Shown here in pieces: positions 22,012 to 33,733 of a DNA stretch of 64,000 nt. The position numbers and the translations under genes were made by a program. The notes under the pieces were generated by a model, which did no database searches, was not told where the DNA came from, and was given only the letters and a program-made list of their open reading frames with translations. Source of the DNA: Amphiura filiformis (lineage: Eukaryota; Echinodermata; Ophiuroidea; Amphilepidida; Amphiuridae); assembly GCF_039555335.1 (NCBI RefSeq), contig NC_092644.1, forward strand, positions 52,727,365 to 52,791,364. The letters run 5' to 3'. Position 1 is the stretch's first letter. Every line of letters begins with the position of its first letter.

Positions 22012-22625
22012 TGGGAATCACCAGGAGACTTGAACATTGGACAATGTCCATCAATTGGCATTGTCATCAATCCAAATTATATATGACTAACTTGGCATTA
22101 CAGGTACCAACAAGGGACAAGTTGAAAGGATTCACCAAGAGATTTGAACACTGGACATTCGCAGGGTTGTAGCCACGGTGGTCGGCAGCAACCAGTACTC
22201 AGCCTGAGTGACTGGCACTCAAGGGAATTATAGGTCTTGCCGACCAGCACTAAAATGACAAATTGGACATTCATTGTTAAGACAATGCCCATCAATTGGC
22301 ATTTACATCACTCCAAATTACATATGACTAACTTGGCATTATAGAGATCCCAGCAAGGATAAACAAGCTGATGGAATTCACCAAGAGACATGAACATAAG
22401 ACAATGTATTTGATAAAAACTGTATAAACAAGCTGATGGAATTCGCCAAGAGACATGAACATGACAATGTCCATCAATTGGCATTTACATCACTCCAAAT
22501 TACAAATGACCAACTTGGCATTACAGAGTTGGAACCAGCAAGGAACAAGCTGACGGAATTCATTTGAACATTGGACTTAAGTGGTTAAGACAATGTCCAT
22601 CAATTGTCATCATTCCAAATCAGAT
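21966..22625 (+). repeat. Tandem repeat derived from the Nup160 last exon
   Basis: Four units begin with variants of ATGACCAACTTGGCATTACA (at about 21967, 22084, 22325 and 22507), each followed by CCAGCAAGG, an AAGCTGATGGAATTCACCAA-like run, TTGAACATTGGACAATG and TCCATCAATTGGCAT. The first unit starts inside the coding exon and includes the stop codon; the others lie in the 3' flank. Unit 2 is interrupted by an insertion and unit 3 by an internal partial duplication. Confidence 0.9.
22161..22263. mobile_element. 103-base insertion with 9-base target duplication
   Basis: Inserted into unit 2 of the 3' repeat. The host bases TGGACATTC occur on both sides (22152-22160 and 22264-22272) and once in the undisturbed plan of the repeat. 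The insert starts GCAGGGTTGTAGCC and ends ATGACAAAT; the CAGGGTTGTAGCC start resembles hAT-type ends, but no matching inverse end is present. Confidence 0.7.
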
Positions 22626-23520
22626 AACAATTGTATATCAGGGACCCATGCTTTAAATAAGCCACCATCTTTCATGGCCATTTGAAATTTGGGCTAAAAA
22701 AAAGCTACGAGCCATCAATGAATACAACTATTCCATTTTCACAAAGAATGAACCCCACATTACCTGTGACACCTTAAGTCTATACTAATTTTCACTTGGG
22801 CAAGTCAGTGATGTCAGTGCATACTTTGTTGAGCGCAGCTCACAAGCACTGTCGTACATATGAACATGTTTAAAGGTGCCACATACATGCAGATGTGAAA
22901 CAGCTGCCTCATTATGTTGTCGTCACTGACTCGGCAAAATGAAAAATAGTATGGAAACCCACTGTGGGGAATGTTTTGCTGACCTGAATGTGTGCCAAAT
23001 CTGGCAGTATGAAAGGTTTTGGCAAATAAGTGCCAAGTTAAAATTTTGATGAGGCTTGTAGACAGTTGCAAGTTTCAAGATGCTATAATATACTTAAAAT
23101 AAGGTGGAGCATGACCCCATCCTGATTAGCCTTTGATATCTCACACACCCTGTCAGAAGCTATGACCAGTCATTCTTTAAATGATATCTAAATAAAATAT
23201 GTTCTCATTAAGTTGGTAATGTGACCTTTTTGCCCCATTTGTATTTATAAGATCCATGCATTTAGGACAGAAGAACTTGTTTCACACTTGCACAGGGCAT
23301 TTACTTGTCTTGCCACACTCCACCTAGATGTAATGGGGCACCGTAAGGCTATATTTTTTACTTCTGTTGGTGAGATGAATCGTATTGCTATTGCGCACTC
23401 TGTGGATGTAAAGTGATTGGGCTGTGGAATGGCTTGTTGGTGAAGTGTGCTGGTAAATCTAATGCTCTTCAAATTATTCCATTCCCCATCTGCATCTTGG
23501 TGGTAATAGTTTGATTTTAT
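22626..23520. other. Probable Nup160 3' UTR and flank
   Basis: No coding region is supported. AATAAA at 23191 is the likeliest polyadenylation signal seen; the exact 3' end cannot be fixed from sequence. Confidence 0.4.
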
Positions 23521-23788
23521 ATGCAAATATGTGACACGATCAACGGAAATGAGTCGGATGTCGCTAATATTGATTTTGAGATATTGGCAAAGAAAGTGTT
23601 AAAATTCTTTTGTTCTATATTGTTTTCAGTGATTGATAAATTAACGTAACTTTGCAAAGAGTCGTATCAACATGGGGTTTTCAGTTTCTAAAAGCTCTCA
23701 ATGTTCTCTTTAGAAACATAAGTAAAACTCATTTTCGACCAAGGTCGACATGCGACTCATTCACCTTGATCGTGTCACATATTTGCAT
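23521..23788. mobile_element. MITE, ATATGTGACACGATC family, best copy
   Basis: The terminal inverted repeat is perfect over 23 bases (beginning ATGCAAATATGTGACACGAT), then continues through GAGTCGGATGTCG against GAGTCGCATGTCG. The centre has TTTTGAGATATTGGCAAAGA, common to the family. Other copies at 21062, 21550, 31200 and 35921. Confidence 0.85.
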
Positions 23789-25640
23789 GAACTGACTCCT
23801 CATGTACACTCAATCCGAGGCCTATATGTCAGTGAATGGGTTAATTCAAAGTATAATACATTTTGGTTTGTAGCAAACACAAAACATTTTCGTAACATTT
23901 TCAAATGGGCGCACAGGCATTGTCAGAAAGGTCCAAATGTTGGGTTATATAAAAAGTTTCTTTAAAATGTTCCAAATATATCCATTTGTTGTGCCAAATA
24001 TTTGCAGTTAATGTTATCTAAATGTTGACAACCCATTTTGTTTTGCTAAAAATGTTTTGATATTTTGGTAGTATTTTTGATACAAAAACATTTTAGGCCC
24101 TTCTTATAAACCCAACATTTAAATGTTATAAAAACGTTTTGAATTTAATTTTGTATGCTGGAAAATAACATTATTTTCAGCCCTAGCATTGATTAGTAAG
24201 AAATATGTTTATGGCGAGTAACTATAATATAAACATGTTGAAGGATGCAAAAAACATTCAAAGGAGTGGGGGACACACCTTGAGGCTCTTCAAAACAATG
24301 TATGAAACAGTAATGTTATAGCGTATCATGTGACTTAAACATCATGATTAGTATAACCCTACACACAGTGTAGACATGTTTTGTAAATATGAAAATATTT
24401 GATACTAATAAAAAGCATCTTGAAAAGACACAAAATAAGTTTGATCTGAAGCCCTTGTTTACATCTTATTTAATGTGTTGTCAGCCTGTCATCTGATCCC
24501 ATCCAGTCCTATATGTCCTAAATTTTGTAGTCAAATGCTTCTAATAAAAAGTTGTAAATATGGAAAGTACCATGGCCATGGATCTAGCATTCTAGCATGT
24601 CGTTATCTTACAGTTACATGATACTTGTACAACAAGTAGCATAGTTGGGATATTTGCCAAGGGAAATCCAAGTTGGGGAGGGCAGGTGCCATTTGGTTCC
24701 CAAAACCAACAAGCACATTTACACAATTTAGGCTAGCTTTTTCATTGTACTATTACACCATTTAGGGGTACAAAATTGGTTGTGTAAGATACACCAGTTG
24801 CGGTGCATTTCAGAGGCCAGATGTGGGTGGGTAGCACTTGTGTCTTGTGTGTGAGAGTGACCCCCAGGGTGTGTACATGTAGCCATATTAATATTTAACG
24901 GGCAACAATTTTATCTCTACACTTTGTTTCACCTCGAGTTCAATAGTGACATCATTTACTTCACATGTTTGCCCCTCAAGAATGCCAACAATGCCCTTGC
25001 ACGCATGTGTAAACTAAATGCTTTGTGGAATTGAATTGACATGCATGATTCAATACTGCATCCAGAGAAATTCAATTCAATTTCAATTCAATTTTATTCA
25101 TGCTCTCCTATGTCACTAACTAACAAGGTGTAGAAGATTACATTCGACCACAATTGAATGAAAAGCTAACTTTGGATGACCTATTCTTAAAGGGCTCAGT
25201 AGATGAACAGACATGTTTGATGACGTCCTACAAATAAAAGCCTATTCTTTAGTAGGGTCAGGAAGACCTTGGATTTCATGCAATGAAGTATTTAACTCAA
25301 TGTAGAATTGCACATAATTTAATTTACTTAATGTGGTCATTGCTTTGTCCCATCATGGCCGGATAGATAAGTGAGGTTAGACTGCAAAAACATGGGTCAA
25401 GTTGATTTTTTTCAGGATTTTAATATGTATGTCAAATTGAAGGATTTTCTGAAGTTCAATGTTGATGCTCCACAGTGGTTGCTTCAAAAAAATTTCCAAT
25501 CGAATCGCAGGGTACAACTCTTATCAATATCCTAGAAATATGGGTTGAAACTTCTGACACTTGCGTTTCAGGGCAGAGGAGGGGGACAGCTTCCCAATTA
25601 ACAGGCTTTTGTTTATAGGATGCCATCAAGGTTTGTTCTT
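23789..25640. other. Gene-free AT-rich stretch
   Basis: No exon-like open frame with splice signals is convincing. The part at 23900-24170 repeats AACATTT and AAATGTT variants on both strands and is probably an old MITE. A short ATTCA-type low-complexity run lies at 25066-25103. Confidence 0.4.
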
Positions 25641-25649
25641 TAATAACTT

Positions 25650-25870
25650 AATAGAGTCAGAAACAGTGACATAAGAAGTAAAACAGGCGTCAAGGACATC
25701 ATGGAAAGGATTGGTGAAGCAAAATGGAGATGGGCAGGACACATTGCAAGAAAAATGACAAAAGGTGGACAAAAGGAGTCGCAGAATAGCAACCAAGAAT
25801 GGGAAAGCGTAGTAGAAGAAGGCAAAGACAAAGATGGCTTACAGCATACAGAGGCAAAGGATACATAGAT
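25650..25870 (+). mobile_element. 3' fragment of an RTE-like LINE
   Basis: The translation reads SDIRSKTGVKDIMERIGEAK then WRWAGHIARKMTKGGQKESQ. The EAKWRWAGHIAR motif marks the C-terminal region of many RTE-type and related non-LTR ORF2 proteins. Only this tail is recognisable; the reverse transcriptase is absent. Confidence 0.7.
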
Positions 25871-25879
25871 TTCCCTCAC

Positions 25880-27490
25880 TAATAATGAGCACTATTAATT
25901 AGTCAAACATCCATCTCAAATCTGTTCATATTTCTGCAAATGCCTCGACAAAACAGAAAAATCATTTATTATATACATGTACTTCCAGTAACTATTAATA
26001 CAAGGTAGTTAAACATCGTGAGGTTGTGTTGTTTTGTACAAATCAAATGAGCCATATCATGGTGATGCAATATCTTCAGGAATTAAAAGCAATATTGTAA
26101 CATTTGCTGAGGAGGGTGCCCTCAATAATTTTCAAAATTTTTACCCAACTGCAATGTATTCTAGTAATTAATATACCCTGCAAAATTTCTGGCTTTAAGG
26201 GCTATCTATATCTATTTATAGTGAGTGTGAATTTGGCCGACTGAGTTATGCATGGCATATGCTATTGATACTCCTATGTTAGATCTTTGAATGCCTACAC
26301 CTCAACATGAGTAGAAAACTATGAATATATTCTGTAATTTTCTATAAAAAACCTATTATAAGGTTTGCACTTGAATATATGTGTGTGGAAAGAATATGGT
26401 AAGCTTCAGTCGGCGCATTGCAATTCCAGCCTGTGCATTGAAAAAAATTCTAGTTCTGTTAATGTGAAAGATGCGTAATTATATGCGCAGAACATAAAAA
26501 ATGAGTCCTTCAAGCCAATGAGTGGTGTGTGGCGCATGCGAAGTGGGAAAGAAATGTACCAATCTATCGTATATTTGCTAGTTGCCACGAAGCCAGAGTC
26601 CCTCCGTCCCTCTCTCGAAACTATTAAACATGGTGGAACAAAAGGGCCATGCATGGCTGTTGAAGAACTAGTGGAATCAATCGGCCTGCTATCATGGGGA
26701 TTTCTGCCATGTAGATATCGGAGTGATGACACTGTGCGGGAGGGTCATAACACATCAAAAAGGACCAACCTCTGTAACAATAAACAGAATGACACATATT
26801 GGCCACATATGCGCTGGAATTATTATGTCTTTTTTTCCTTTTTTTGCCTCATCTATTTTGGTTAAAATTAACAGGGGACATATCTGACAGTGAAAACTTA
26901 CATTTTGTGGTAAAGAAATACTATTTCTTATGGAAATGTTACATTACAATATTGCTTTTTAAAGAGTGCCGGCAATGTACAATTTTGACATCTCAATATA
27001 TAACATATAATAGTAATACATTGCAAACGCTGCACTTTGATGAAAAATGATATCGTTGTGATTTTACCAAATGCATAATAACAATATTAACCAGCCCTAT
27101 CAAGCTCAAGTTGATATTTTTCAGTGTAAAACAATAGGTAACATCTCCCTTTGTTTACAGAAAACAATACAATACGGTTTGGATCCCATTCCGCAACCTG
27201 TTGTGATCACACCAATATGACTGTATTGTCCCTTAAACATAGAAAACACAACAAAAAGCATGATTGATTTAGCTGCTTCTTAAAATTAAATTAATTCTAG
27301 ATGTTCTACTCATTTCATTTTGCTTTGATCAATATGTGGTTCCAACTAATTAGTATTCTTTATATGCTTCTGCTAGTTCTTCCATGTTCCAAAATCTTGA
27401 AATACAAAGAAAAAACCCTTTTATTTTGGCACTTTATGAACTGAGTGTCCAATTACATACATTCAAAGTGATGATGTAACAGGATTAATT
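25880..27490. other. Gene-free stretch
   Basis: The longest open frames here (108-115 codons at 26406-26865, on both strands over the same bases) lack family similarity and codon bias, and I do not call a gene. GGCGCATGCGAAGTGG at 26531-26546 resembles an NRF1 site but stands alone. Confidence 0.35.
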
Positions 27491-27975
27491 ACCATAGCAA
27501 TTTTTGAATAGATAGCCCTGCACTACAACGTTCACGCGGTACCTATGGGTCATTGGGTCGCTTGCCGCGAGGTTTGAGCGATCTCATGCTCCGTCTGTTT
27601 GCGTTTATTTTTGGTGTTTGTACTCTGTGTTGCTCTGTGAATTTTGGATATATGGTTTGCCATGGCGATCTCATTCTCCTGGTCATCTTTTATGGTTCTA
27701 GCACGATACCATCTCTTGGTTCTGGCAGTGTTATTTTCTTCACGATGCATACCTATATTGCATACGCCATTATACATGTCAGACCAACAAGCTGAACCAA
27801 GGCCGAGTAATTTGACATCCATCATTGATCGTGAGCAACGAATATCGTACAATCGTGATCAATTGATCGCTATTCAACCTGCACGCTTGACTAAAGATTT
27901 GGCTTCCAAACTTGATCGCTAGAAATTGGCACTGGCCTACCACGTAAACGTTACCACCGCAAAAATGGTAAGCCT

Positions 27976-28690
27976 ATGGAAATTCCCGTGGAAATTAATC
28001 GTGATCATCTGAAATGGATGTGTTTTAATACTCAATCATGTCGCGATGTAGCTACTGACATTTCTGAAATTATCCTCGATAATGACCTAGACATCTTAAT
28101 GTTAACTGAAGCGTGGCTATATGCTGAAGGTGATGAGGCATATGAAAGTACAATGACCCCACATGGTTACAAGTCTTACTCTTTCCCACGTTGCGGAAAA
28201 AGAGGAGGTGGAATTGCTTTCATCATTAGATCCAACTTATCCAGATATGTCAAATTTACTCCGTTGAACTACTCTTCTTTTGAAAGTGTTGAAATGAAGT
28301 TGTGTGTTAACCAACTTTCAGTTACATGCATTTGTTTATATAGAATCCATCATACCAAGAAGAATAATGTAACTTTTAATGGTTTCATGGGCGACTTTGT
28401 CGATATGCTTTCCTCATACTGCGGATTCAAACAGTGATTTGTCATTCATTGTTGACTTTAATCTGCACTTCGATGAGCCTGATGAATCTTGTGTGAAACG
28501 CGTTAATGCTGTGTTATCCGACTTTCAACTCTTGCAACTTGTAGATAAACCTACCCATATTAAGAATCATATTCTCGATTGGGCGTAATGCGGAATGAAA
28601 GATCTCTTATAACTTTTAATGATGTTCGTATTTATCGTGGGATATCGGATCATTTTGCTATTTTAGGACAGATTATCATCTTAAGACCTG
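27976..28690 (+). pseudogene. LINE ORF2 endonuclease region (frameshifted)
   Basis: An apurinic-endonuclease-like domain read in three pieces: 27976-28437, 28379-28588 and 28579-29055. Seen motifs are LTEAWLY, RGGGIAFIIRSNL and the catalytic SDHFAI. The ILDWA piece before the last break corresponds to the HTLDLVI-type motif of the family. Frameshifts near 28435 and 28580 prevent a functional product. Confidence 0.85.
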
Positions 28691-29095
28691 CTCCTGCTAA
28701 ACGTGTTGTGACCTCGCGAAATCTGAGGGCAATTGATACAGATCAACTGAAAGAGGACTTGTCTGTGATGTCCCTTAGCATGAATAACTTGACTGTCGAT
28801 AGTCTTCTTGATACCTATAATGATACCCTCCGACAGACACTCGATCAGCATGCTCCGTTGACCACTCGCAGTGTTAAGGATAGACCATCCGCCCCCTGGC
28901 TCACCACAGAAGTCAGGAATGCGCGGCGTAGGCGTCGACGTGCGAACGACTCTGGCGCAAGACAAAACTGTCTGTTCACGAAGAGTTTTATATTAATGCT
29001 AGGAGCGATACTATCAAGCATGTTACTGCGCGAAGAAAGACTACTATGGAAGTAAAATAGACTCTGTCGGTTTTTCCACCAAACAACTTTTCAAT

Positions 29096-30487
29096 GTGTC
29101 AAATGAGCTTCTGGGCAAATCAAAATCTCGTGCCCTCCCATCTAATATTCCTGTAGATGAATTGCCAGACAAGTTTTGCCAATTCTTCTCTGACAAAATA
29201 ACAGGCCTAAGAGAGGAATTAGATTCTCGGCATTGCCAGCCTCCATGCTTTGCTATTTATGATGGTCCAGTGTTTGATAATTTTTCTCCGGTTTGTGAAG
29301 AGGATATTGTTGCTATGATGAAGGAAATGCCCAATAAAACCTGCATCCTGGACCCACTTCCAACATATATTGTCAAACAATGTGCCGAGAGCCTGATTCC
29401 TCTAATCACTCGTATCATTAACGAGTCTCTTCTATTAGGTTTTGTTCCATCTAAACTTAAAGAGGCTGTTGTAGTTCCAATTCTTAAGAAACATGGACTT
29501 GACTGTAATAATCTAAAGAACTTCAGACCGGTATCCAATCTACCGTTTATCTCAAAACTTCTAGAAAGAGTGGTTCTTCGTCAATTGCAGCAACACCTTT
29601 TTGACAATAACCTATTGGAAATAAATCAATCTGCGTATAGGAAGGGTCATAGTGTTGAAACCGCAGTACTGAGTGTCATGGACCGCCTGCTCAAAAACTC
29701 TGATGAGAAATTTGTCTCACTCGTTGCCCTCCTTGACCTCAGTGCTGCGTTTGATACGCTTGACCACTCAATTCTTCTCAGACGCCTTGAAATCACTTTC
29801 GGTATCAGTGGCAATGTTCTTAAATGGTTTCATTCATACGTGTCACAAAGATTCCAATCTGTCATTGTTAATGGTTCTACTTCAAATCCGTGCCCACTTT
29901 TTTGCGGGGTTCCACAGGGCTCTGTATTGGGGCCAGTTTTGTTTACATTATATTCCCAATCCCTCTCAGATGTCATCAATCTTCACAATTGCTCTTTCCA
30001 TAAGTATGCCGATGATACCGTTGTATTTCAAAGTGGTCCTCCTGAGAAGTTTGAGGTAACTAAGATCGCAATTCAGGAATGTATCAGTGACATTTTATGT
30101 TGGATGGACAGCAATAAGCTAATGCTAAACACAGATAAGACCGAGGTTATGATTGTGGGCACCACTTTGCGTGTTAAGCAGGTTGCTAGTAATTCCATCA
30201 CAATTTTGAATTCTGATATCAAAATACAGGAGTCTGTTAAGTACCTTGGGGTGAGATTAGATCAAACGTTATCCATGTCCAGTCACATCAGTGAAGTTTG
30301 CCGTTCATCATTTTTGTCTTTAAGACGAATTGGGTGTATTCGGCCTTATCTGTCTGATAAAGCTACATCATGTCTTGTCAATTCAATTATTACATCACGT
30401 CTTGACTTCTGTAACTCGTCCTTGACTGGTATCACCACTGACCAACTTAACAGACTTCAAAGAATACAAAATTGCGCGCCCGTTTAA
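29096..30487 (+). pseudogene. LINE ORF2 reverse transcriptase region
   Basis: A 463-codon open stretch encoding the fingers-palm region of a non-LTR reverse transcriptase. RPVSNLPFISKLLERVVLRQ precedes LLDLSAAFDTLDHSILLRRL (first catalytic Asp), GVPQGSVLGPVLF and KYADDTVVF (Ala-Asp-Asp catalytic box), then the NTDKTEVM and YLGVRLD motifs. It belongs to the L2/CR1 group by motif wording. The open frame breaks at both ends relative to the full ORF2. Confidence 0.9.
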
Positions 30488-31199
30488 TCATGAAGAAAAG
30501 GAAGTATGAGCATATCACCCCGTCATATATGAGCTTCACTGGCTGCCATTAGAATTTCGGATTCAGTATAAGTTAGCTGTTTTTGCTTTTCGGCACTTTG
30601 AAGATACTTTACCAACTTATCTGTCTGCTACGCTCTGCACGCGTACAAACCAGCTCGATCACTTCGATCTTCTACTGAAAGATTATTGAAATCTCCCGTG
30701 TAAATCTAAAATCGGCTGGTGAACGCTCCTTTCATTTCGCTGCCCGGCTGTTTGGAACTCGCTTCCAAACAGCCTCCATCTTACTACATTCGCTACGCAG
30801 TTCAAAAAGCAACTTAAAACTCATCTTTTCTTCGTGCTTTTCCGGATTCACATATGTAACTTGTTTGTCTTTATTGTTTGTGCGCCTTGAGTTCTTTTGA
30901 AGATTGTGCGCCTACTAAGAACCCTCCATTATTATTATTATTATTATTGAACCATAGATGTCACAGAAATGCTAATCACTCACACCTGTAAGATTAGTAT
31001 CTTTGAAAAGAGCGTTATTGTGTTCAATCTATGAATGCAGATATACACAGGTGATGAGTGCAACCTGCTTGTAGTGCACGGTGATCTATTCAAAAATGTT
31101 ATACATCTATTGCTATGGTAGTTAATCCGATTATTACCCAACTTCGACAGCGAATAAATGACAACAGTTAAGAAAAAGCGTTTTCCACATAATATGACC

Positions 31200-31464
31200 A
31201 TATGTGACACGATCTGGTCCATGGGGGCCAAAGGCGGCAAATTTGAAATTGAGATAATGGCAAAAATATGGGGTCAAAAAAACAATAAAATACATAAGAA
31301 AATAGACGTCGCAAAACTTCATAACTTTAAAACCAAGTGTGCTAGACCTCTGGTGTTTTCAGTATATGATAGCTCAATGTTTGTATAAGGTGATAATTAT
31401 AATAACTCAATTTTCAAAAATGCATGCCTCCTTTGGCCCCCATGGACCAGATCATGTCACATAT
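31200..31464. mobile_element. MITE, ATATGTGACACGATC family, copy with GGTCCATGGGGGCC arms
   Basis: The inverted ends are ATATGTGACAYGATCTGGTC continuing through CATGGGGGCCAAAGG. The interior has AATTGAGATAATGGCAAAAA, matching the central family sequence. Confidence 0.85.
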
Positions 31465-32300
31465 AAACATGTGAAAATCAGTTGCAGGGGTAAATATTTA
31501 CCGTATCATACTCTCAAGAACATTTTACTAAATATTTATCACACAAAATTGTGACTTTAGACCTGTTAAGTCCTGATGTGCAAGTGCAATTTGAATTCAT
31601 TGATCGCATAAAACAGTGGTTCATACAAAATATCTGTATTTTACTACAAAATGTCAAAAAAGTTGTCAGAAAGGGCAGTAGGGTCAGCATATTATATTCA
31701 TATTTTTAATTGCATGCATAATCAAGTTACCATATCAAACACTAGACAAGGCTACCTTAAACATGTTTGCTTGTCCTCGCCCTGACCGACCAACACTAAT
31801 TTTAGAAATTCCATAAGTTGTTTTTCTTTCAGAATTGTTGATATCCTGAAAAGTTTTCTAGTTTCTTCACAATTCTAAAACTATGGTGGAGTGGTCCAGA
31901 AGATAAATATCCCACTCATAATTAGTCTTTGTTTTATTAAGTTAATTAGGTCTATACATGTTTTGTTTATGACCTATAAAATATTGTGATCGATCACCCT
32001 GTCTTCCACAGAGGGAGCATGGACAAGCAAATAATTATTTTTTCTTGACCTAACAGGCCTTGAAATATGCTGCATTGCAGTGCACTCACTACCTTAATCT
32101 GTTTCTCAATTGCAATTTTGCAACACATAATTTCAAGGCCTATAATAATACTGTAGATTACAAAAATACTAACAAACACAAATCCTTTGTTGCAATTTAC
32201 AACTTTTCTGATGAGCTGTAGGTCAAGGGATATAAACAGGGGAAATTCTGCCATGTTTGAATGCATGTTACAAATGCAGCGTACAAAAATGAGTTGCAAT
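31465..32300. other. Gene-free stretch
   Basis: AT-rich with no supported exon or recognisable element. Overlapping frames on both strands near 31994-32447 look like chance. Confidence 0.35.
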
Positions 32301-32319
32301 GAACTATTGCATATATTCA

Positions 32320-32760
32320 CTCGGTCGGCCATCTGGGAACATTGTCCCCTTCGTCCTCTTTGCACAACCGTGCGCATAGCAACCAGCTCGAGAAAGGGGA
32401 ACTGCACATGCGCACACTGGTTTTACAAGGCTATTTCCCCTTTGTGACGTCAGCCCGACCAAGAGAATAGCCTCCTCCCTAACTTAGGCTAATGAACTTT
32501 GATGTTGAGTTTCCCGCTACACATTTTTGCCGGCTGTTTCATTATTTTTGAGCATTTATAATAATAAAACACATTACCAGGCTATCTATCACACTATAGT
32601 ATAGTATTCAGCAAGGTCCTTCAGCACAGCTCTATCGCTTTTCTCACTAATTGCATAAAAAGATCTACATGTATGTCACATGATGCTACTCAGCTTGTCC
32701 GGCGAATGAGGTGCCGATGTGGTGATGATGTGATTCAATTAGCCAATCAGAACCCCACTT
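32320..32760. promoter_or_regulatory. Promoter-like patch with CRE and CCAAT motifs
   Basis: A relatively GC-rich stretch contains GCACATGCGCAC, a perfect CRE (TGACGTCA at 32445-32452) and AGCCAATCAGA (CCAAT box) near 32739. No gene can be attached: neither flank shows a convincing coding exon. It may be a first-exon promoter of a distant gene or a transposon fragment. Confidence 0.3.
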
Positions 32761-33549
32761 CTGTATTTACAGACTGCTGAAGTACCTTGCTGTATACTAT
32801 AAACAAAAGGCAAGAAATGACAGCTCAATAATATACTCTAGCTTCTTCAGTATATCAACATCTATGTAGGAGGTATGTTTACACAAGAGACTATCAAAAG
32901 TACATGTACAAAACAGAACTGAAACATTAAGTTTTCAATAAAATGCTAAAATAATGAATTATTTTTGCAAAATTACTTTCTGATGTAGCATATTGTTTTG
33001 TAGAAAGGTGACGGGAGACAGAAAACTCACTATCAACTCTCATTAGCTTTATGTGCGTTGACTCATAATTTGTGATGAACTACATAAAATTGCAATTACA
33101 AAATAGTTTTCAGAAGAAACATGATCATCTGCCGGTTTGCAGACACATGTCATGTTGAGCACTGATGAGCAAGTGCTGCTTCACCTGCAGGAAATTCCAA
33201 TATAAACTTACACACATGATTTACTGATAATACAGCCAATTAACGTATTAATACTGATAAATGTACATCTGTATCTATCACACGATCAAAGAAAATGTTA
33301 ATACTGATAAATAAAATTTATATCTACCGTACCTTATGATCATTTTAAATGACAAATTCATTTTCAATAATGATAAATTCAACATAAATTTTGAATGAAT
33401 CATTCTTCTTAAAATAACATTTCAAGGTCTTTTGGATCTCAACAAGGTGCACCATCCTCCATTCAATTTACAGTAAATCTCTAGTGATTTTCTTTGAATA
33501 TTTTGTTCAAATTGTTATTAATTTCCCCCAAACACTTCTTTATTGCAAT

Positions 33550-33733
33550 GGGCTATTCCTCTTGCAATCTGTGTACCCCCTATGGAAGATATGACCTTAA
33601 TCTCCCACACAGGGAGTGTGAATTTCAAATGGAGTTACCTGAATGGGTGATGCCACCTGAAATCTATACCCCTTGCATAGTAGATTAAGGTCATGTCCTC
33701 CATAGGGTGTATGGATTTCAACTGGAATAGCCC
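33550..33733. mobile_element. MITE, GGGCTATTC family, copy 3
   Basis: The ends are GGGCTATTCCTCTTGCAATC at left and the inverse of GGGCTATTCCAGTTGAAATC at right, then ATACACCCTATGGAGGA. The inner arms carry GGAAGATATGACCTTAATCT against GGACATGACCTTAATCTAC. Confidence 0.8.

Larger units (their letters stand above)
27500..30950 (+). mobile_element. Nearly full-length but decayed L2/CR1-like LINE
   Basis: A non-LTR retrotransposon. The N-terminal part starts near 27776 (MSDQQAEPRPSNLTSIIDRE), followed by a TAG and frameshift near 27920. The endonuclease lies at 27976-28690 in three frames, with the SDHFAI motif near 28645. The reverse transcriptase is open at 29096-30487, with DLSAAFDTLDH, GVPQGSVLGP and YADDT catalytic motifs in order. 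After 30487 the C-terminus is frameshifted. The element ends in an (ATT)n tail at 30928-30950. GC content is higher than the surroundings. Such elements copy themselves by target-primed reverse transcription; at least four frame breaks show this copy is dead. Confidence 0.92.

Noticed and set aside
26406-26865. Overlapping open frames of 108 and 115 codons on opposite strands
   Set aside because: No family resemblance, no splice context, and both strands are open over the same bases; looks like chance.
33494-33688. 64-codon open frame
   Set aside because: Mostly inside the GGGCTATTC MITE copy.
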